From an uncultured Clostridium sp. (GTDB lineage Bacteria; Bacillota; Clostridia; TANB77; CAG-508): a stretch of DNA of 7,684 bases. The first letter of the stretch is position 1. The number at the start of each line of letters is the position of its first letter. Positions 5,160 to 7,684 of this stretch are shown here, one piece after another. The translations under genes and the position numbers were made by a program. Below the pieces are notes generated by a model, which did no database searches, was not told where the DNA came from, and saw nothing but the letters and a program-made list of their open reading frames with translations. The stretch covers positions 1 to 7,684 of the forward strand of contig CATLUC010000079.1 in NCBI GenBank assembly GCA_950059165.1, read 5' to 3'.

Positions 5160-7547
5160 TTTCTTGAATTTACATACTATTATGCTCATGTCGTCTTTTA
5201 TTGTTCCATAATTATTGTCTATTGCCTCGTTTAATATTAGGTCAGAGATTTTTTGTGTGTTTGTTGTTTCTATGTCTTCTAACATGTATTTTAGCCATAG
5301 TTCTTTGTTTTTGTATTCTATGTTTGCGTCTAAGATACCGTCTGAACACATAAGTATGATGTCTCCAGATGTTATGTCTTTGTCAAATGTTTGTATTTGA
5401 CCGTTTTCTATCATTCCTGTTGGCAATGAGTTTGATTTTATTATTTGTACTTTTTTGTTATTTTTTATGTATGTTGGACATGCTCCACTTTTGATGAATT
5501 CGATGTTTCCTGTGTATAGGTCTATTATTGCTATGTCTAGTGTTGCAAATATTTCTGTGTTTTGGTTTATTAGCGATGTGTTTATTAAGTCTAATGATAT
5601 TGTTTTGTCAAAGCCAGATAGTAGTAGGTTTTCTAGCATTCGTAAGGCTTTTAGGCTACTTTGTTTTGCTTCTTTTCCACTTCCCATTCCATCACTTATT
5701 GCTAGCAATTGTTTCCCGTCTTTTAGTCTGATGTTTAGCATTGCGTCTCCTGATTGTTCGCTTTTGCTTTTTATGGCTTCTCCTGTGCCCATTGCCATGA
5801 TGAATTTATCGTCTGATAGGAAGTTGTATTTTTTTCCGATGCTTGCTTCTTCGTTAAATACTATTTTTTCTTTTAGGATTTGTGTTGTTATTTTTTCTAT
5901 TGTTTCTATTTTAGATGTTTCTAATATTTCTTCTGCATATATTTCTAATATGTATCTTCCTTCTTTTTTTATTGATATTTCTTGTGCATTTATTTCTTTT
6001 TGTCTTAATATTTCTAGTATTTGTATTTTTTCTTTTTCGTATTTGTATTGGTTTTCTATGTCATTTTCTATGCCTTTTGCGACTTTTTGTATTGCTTTGG
6101 ATACTCCATTTAGTTGTTTGTTTATGTTTTTGTTGCTTTCTTCTACTTTTTTCTTCCAAATAAAGTCTGATTTTGCTACTTTGTATGACATGTTTATCAT
6201 GTGAATTATTTGTGAGATATTTTCTTCTAAATATGTACTTATTTCTTTGTCGTCAAATCCTACTATGTAACTATTGCATTTTGCAAATAGTTCTAATAGA
6301 GCTTCTCTTGTTATTTCTTGTTTGTCTAGTAGGTATTTGAATATTTCGTCTATTATTTTGCCTTCTGTGTCTGCCATATCTTCATATAGCATATTGTCTT
6401 TGTATGGCTCTAAGTTTCCAAGTAGCTCTGTTATAAATATTTGCTTGTTTGATTTGTATGAAACTTCGTTTGTTGGCTCATATGTTGTTGCCATGTCTTG
6501 TATTGTTTTCGATACTTGGTTTAGGGTTTTTGCTACTTCTTTACTTTTGTTTAGGCTATTTCCAGGTGTTACTGGTAATAGTTTTGTGTTTCCTATGAAT
6601 TCTTCTAGTTCAATATGTATGTTGTTTGGTACTGCAAGTAGCCCTATAAATGCTATTAGGATTTCTTTGAAGTGTATTAGTTCTACTGTATATCCATTAG
6701 ATACATATGCTAGGATGACATTTCCTAAGGCAAAACCTACTACTACGCCTATTTTGCCAAATCTGTTTAATATTCCTGCCATCATTCCTGAAATTGCATA
6801 TGCTGCTATCATTATTGGTTCTGTGTTTGTGATTACTCCGCAACGTTACTCCTATTGTTACTCCTGCTGTTGTTCCAACTAAAATCCCGTTTTTCCAACC
6901 TAATATCATTACAATTAGTATGCTTAATATGTTTTTTATTCCAAAGCCAAATAGGCTAATGTCTCCGAAGTGCTCCTACACTAATTGAGAGTAATAGGCT
7001 TGCTCCTATTACTTCTTCTATTGTAAATGCTTTTTTTGTCCAGAATTCTTGTAGTACTACTGTTGCGTTTACAAATATTTTGTAAAATACTATTCCTATT
7101 ATTGATAGTGTTATTCCTGATAGTGCGTCATATATTGTAAATCCTGATATTGCAAGTTTTATAATTTGTATAATTAGTGTTGATATGAATATGTTTTTTC
7201 CTATTTTGATTTTTTCGTTTCTTTCGGTTTCGTTATATATTGGTTTTATGATGAATAGTGTTGCTAAAAATACTAGTGTTGTTAAGAAGTATCCGTATTG
7301 CTCCTCCTACTCCTGCATGTATGGTGTTTCCAATTAATGATACTAAAACTACTCCTAGTATTGGCACAGATGAAGCTAGACATGCTCCTAATATACTGAT
7401 ACTGAATATTGAGAATTCTCCTCCTAGTGTTACCATTGATAACATGAATGAAATTACATATATTACTATATTTTTTATGGCAAATATATTTGAGAATATG
7501 TTTAGTTTGCCATTTTCTTTTTCAATTACGTTTTCGTTTTGAAACAT
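5145..7547 (-). CDS. spoIIE: Stage II sporulation protein E, read with three +1 frameshifts
   Basis: SpoIIE is the membrane-bound PP2C-type phosphatase that dephosphorylates SpoIIAA to switch on SigF in the forespore and also interacts with FtsZ at the polar septum. Four segments in different frames (7547-7296, 7294-6968, 6966-6841, 6839-5145) join into about 799 aa, close to the 827 aa of the Bacillus subtilis protein. Residues 1 to about 310 are the multi-pass membrane domain, including EEVIGASLLL, ILGWKNGILVGTTAGVTIG and NRFGKIGVVVGFALGNV. A helical central region follows, then the phosphatase: GD near 599-600, SDGMGSG at 617-623, SNSLPTGM near 704-711, CSDGILD near 733-739 and KDDMS near 783-787. 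The metal-binding aspartates are all present. The start ATG 7547 is chosen over GTG 7556 because AGAGGTGG sits at the right distance and contains that GTG. Each frame change is the skipping of one C before GGA. No stop interrupts the joined frame, so I call it a gene and not a pseudogene, with moderate certainty. Confidence 0.85.
6838..6853 (-). other. spoIIE +1 frameshift site 3 (TTG-C-GGA)
   Basis: The upstream frame reads ACG TTG CGG AGT and loses SpoIIE similarity after GVTIGVTL. Skipping the C at 6840 gives TTG GGA GTA ATC and continues GVITNTEPIMIAAYAISG. The zero-frame codon is CGG (6840-6838). AGGAG lies at 6853-6849, 8 nt upstream of the CGG. Without the shift the zero frame runs to a stop at 6697 as non-SpoIIE sequence. 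The downstream frame has a stop at 6848-6846, so the two frames can join only in this narrow interval. Confidence 0.85.
6964..6977 (-). other. spoIIE +1 frameshift site 2 (CTT-C-GGA)
   Basis: The upstream frame reads GGA GCA CTT CGG AGA CAT TAG and stops at once. Skipping the C at 6967 gives CTT GGA GAC ATT and continues GDISLFGFGIKNILSIL. The zero-frame codon is CGG (6967-6965). AGGAG lies at 6977-6973, 5 nt upstream. The CTT before the shift is also the slippery codon of the prfB +1 frameshift, where the next codon is TGA. Confidence 0.87.
7292..7305 (-). other. spoIIE +1 frameshift site 1 (ATA-C-GGA)
   Basis: The upstream frame reads GGA GCA ATA CGG ATA and then drifts into non-SpoIIE sequence ending at 7233. 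Skipping the C at 7295 gives ATA GGA TAC TTC and continues GYFLTTLVFLATLFIIKP. The zero-frame codon is CGG (7295-7293). AGGAG lies at 7305-7301, 5 nt upstream, within a longer AGGAGGAG run. Confidence 0.85.
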
Positions 7548-7551
7548 CCTT

Positions 7552-7559
7552 ACCACCTC
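7552..7559 (-). promoter_or_regulatory. Ribosome binding site of spoIIE
   Basis: On the minus strand AGAGGTGG precedes ATG 7547 by a few bases and fixes this start. The in-frame GTG at 7556 lies within the site and is therefore an unlikely start. Confidence 0.8.
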
Positions 7560-7570
7560 TTTGTTTTTTT

Positions 7571-7628
7571 GCTATAATCTAGTGATTTAATGTGTTTTTT
7601 TTTATGGCTATTTTCACTAGACCATAAC
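7571..7628 (-). promoter_or_regulatory. Long hairpin in the spoIIE leader
   Basis: On the minus strand GTTATGGTCTAGTGA (7628-7614) can pair over 15 positions with TCACTAGATTATAGC (7585-7571), using 12 Watson-Crick and 3 G-U pairs around a 28 nt loop. The 8 bp core TCTAGTGA/TCACTAGA is a perfect inverted repeat. The G-U pairs would be A-C mismatches in plus-strand RNA, so the structure belongs to the spoIIE transcript. It ends about a dozen bases before the SD and is followed by A residues, not a U-run, so it is not a normal terminator. Roles in mRNA stability, translation control or protein binding are possible. Confidence 0.55.
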
Positions 7629-7638
7629 TTTTGCGTTT

Positions 7639-7644
7639 ATTATA
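7639..7644 (-). promoter_or_regulatory. Possible -10 box for spoIIE
   Basis: A perfect TATAAT lies at 7644-7639 on the minus strand. No good -35 box stands 16-18 bp upstream (CAAAAA at 17 bp). That would suit an activator-dependent promoter; spoIIE in Bacillus uses SigA with phosphorylated Spo0A, but I see no clear 0A box (TGTCGAA-like). Transcription would start near 7632, just before the leader hairpin. Confidence 0.35.
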
Positions 7645-7684
7645 CTACTTGTCCTTTGTGGTTTTTGTCTTTTTTGGTCATCTA

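Noticed and set aside
5145..6812. A separate short phosphatase gene starting at ATG 6812
   Set aside because: No Shine-Dalgarno sequence precedes this ATG, and similarity to SpoIIE continues upstream without a break once the frames are joined.
7292..7305. CGG simply reassigned to another amino acid
   Set aside because: Reassignment would keep the zero frame, but the zero frame loses SpoIIE similarity and soon stops after each CGG, while the +1 frame continues it.
5145..7547. spoIIE as an ordinary pseudogene
   Set aside because: The only lesions are three identical +1 events at C-GGA. The joined frame has no stop and every phosphatase motif is intact. A pseudogene or sequence error remains possible but is less likely.
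7571..7628. Terminator of an upstream gene, or a tRNA near spoIIE
   Set aside because: The stem is followed by A residues and not a U-run on the minus strand, and no cloverleaf or T-arm sequence can be found in 7548-7684.

Overview
The window is an AT-rich stretch from a spore-forming, low-GC Firmicute, most likely a member of the Clostridia. It carries spoIIE, arginine is written almost only as AGA/AGG, ATA is a frequent isoleucine codon, and Shine-Dalgarno sites are strong. I cannot name the genus; an uncultured gut clostridium is a guess. All five genes lie on the minus strand, so in transcription order (right to left) they are spoIIE, rloA-like ATPase, rloB-like partner, a WG-repeat membrane protein, and a C-terminally anchored hypothetical protein.

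Region by region: 7548-7684 is the spoIIE leader, with a possible -10 box and a long hairpin just before the ribosome binding site. 5145-7547 is spoIIE (about 799 aa), in which the frame changes three times inside the membrane domain. 4887-5096 is a very AT-rich gap with a promoter for the next pair. 2986-4886 is an overlapping two-gene RloA/RloB (AbiL-like) phage-defence cassette whose codon choice differs from its neighbours. 1375-2895 is the WG-repeat protein with its own promoter. 50-1282 is a hypothetical protein with a C-terminal membrane anchor. Three copies of a 54-55 bp repeat, all in the same orientation, sit at the 3' ends of spoIIE, the WG gene and the hypothetical gene and supply the final ATG-TGA of each.

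The most striking observation concerns spoIIE. Each of its three frame changes is a +1 shift at the same motif, NNN-C-GGA, where the zero-frame codon is CGG. By my reading CGG is not used as a sense codon anywhere else in the window; every other CGG straddles two codons. An AGGAG Shine-Dalgarno-like hexamer core lies 5, 5 and 8 nt upstream of the three shift sites, recalling the layout of the prfB +1 frameshift. Skipping one C at each site restores a complete, canonical SpoIIE with no internal stop. This fits +1 translational recoding at a CGG codon that lacks a cognate tRNA better than it fits ordinary gene decay, though sequence errors or a pseudogene cannot be excluded from one window.

The genes do not form one pathway. 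spoIIE is a core sporulation gene; the RloAB pair looks like an acquired defence module inserted next to it; the other two are lineage-type surface or membrane proteins of unknown role.
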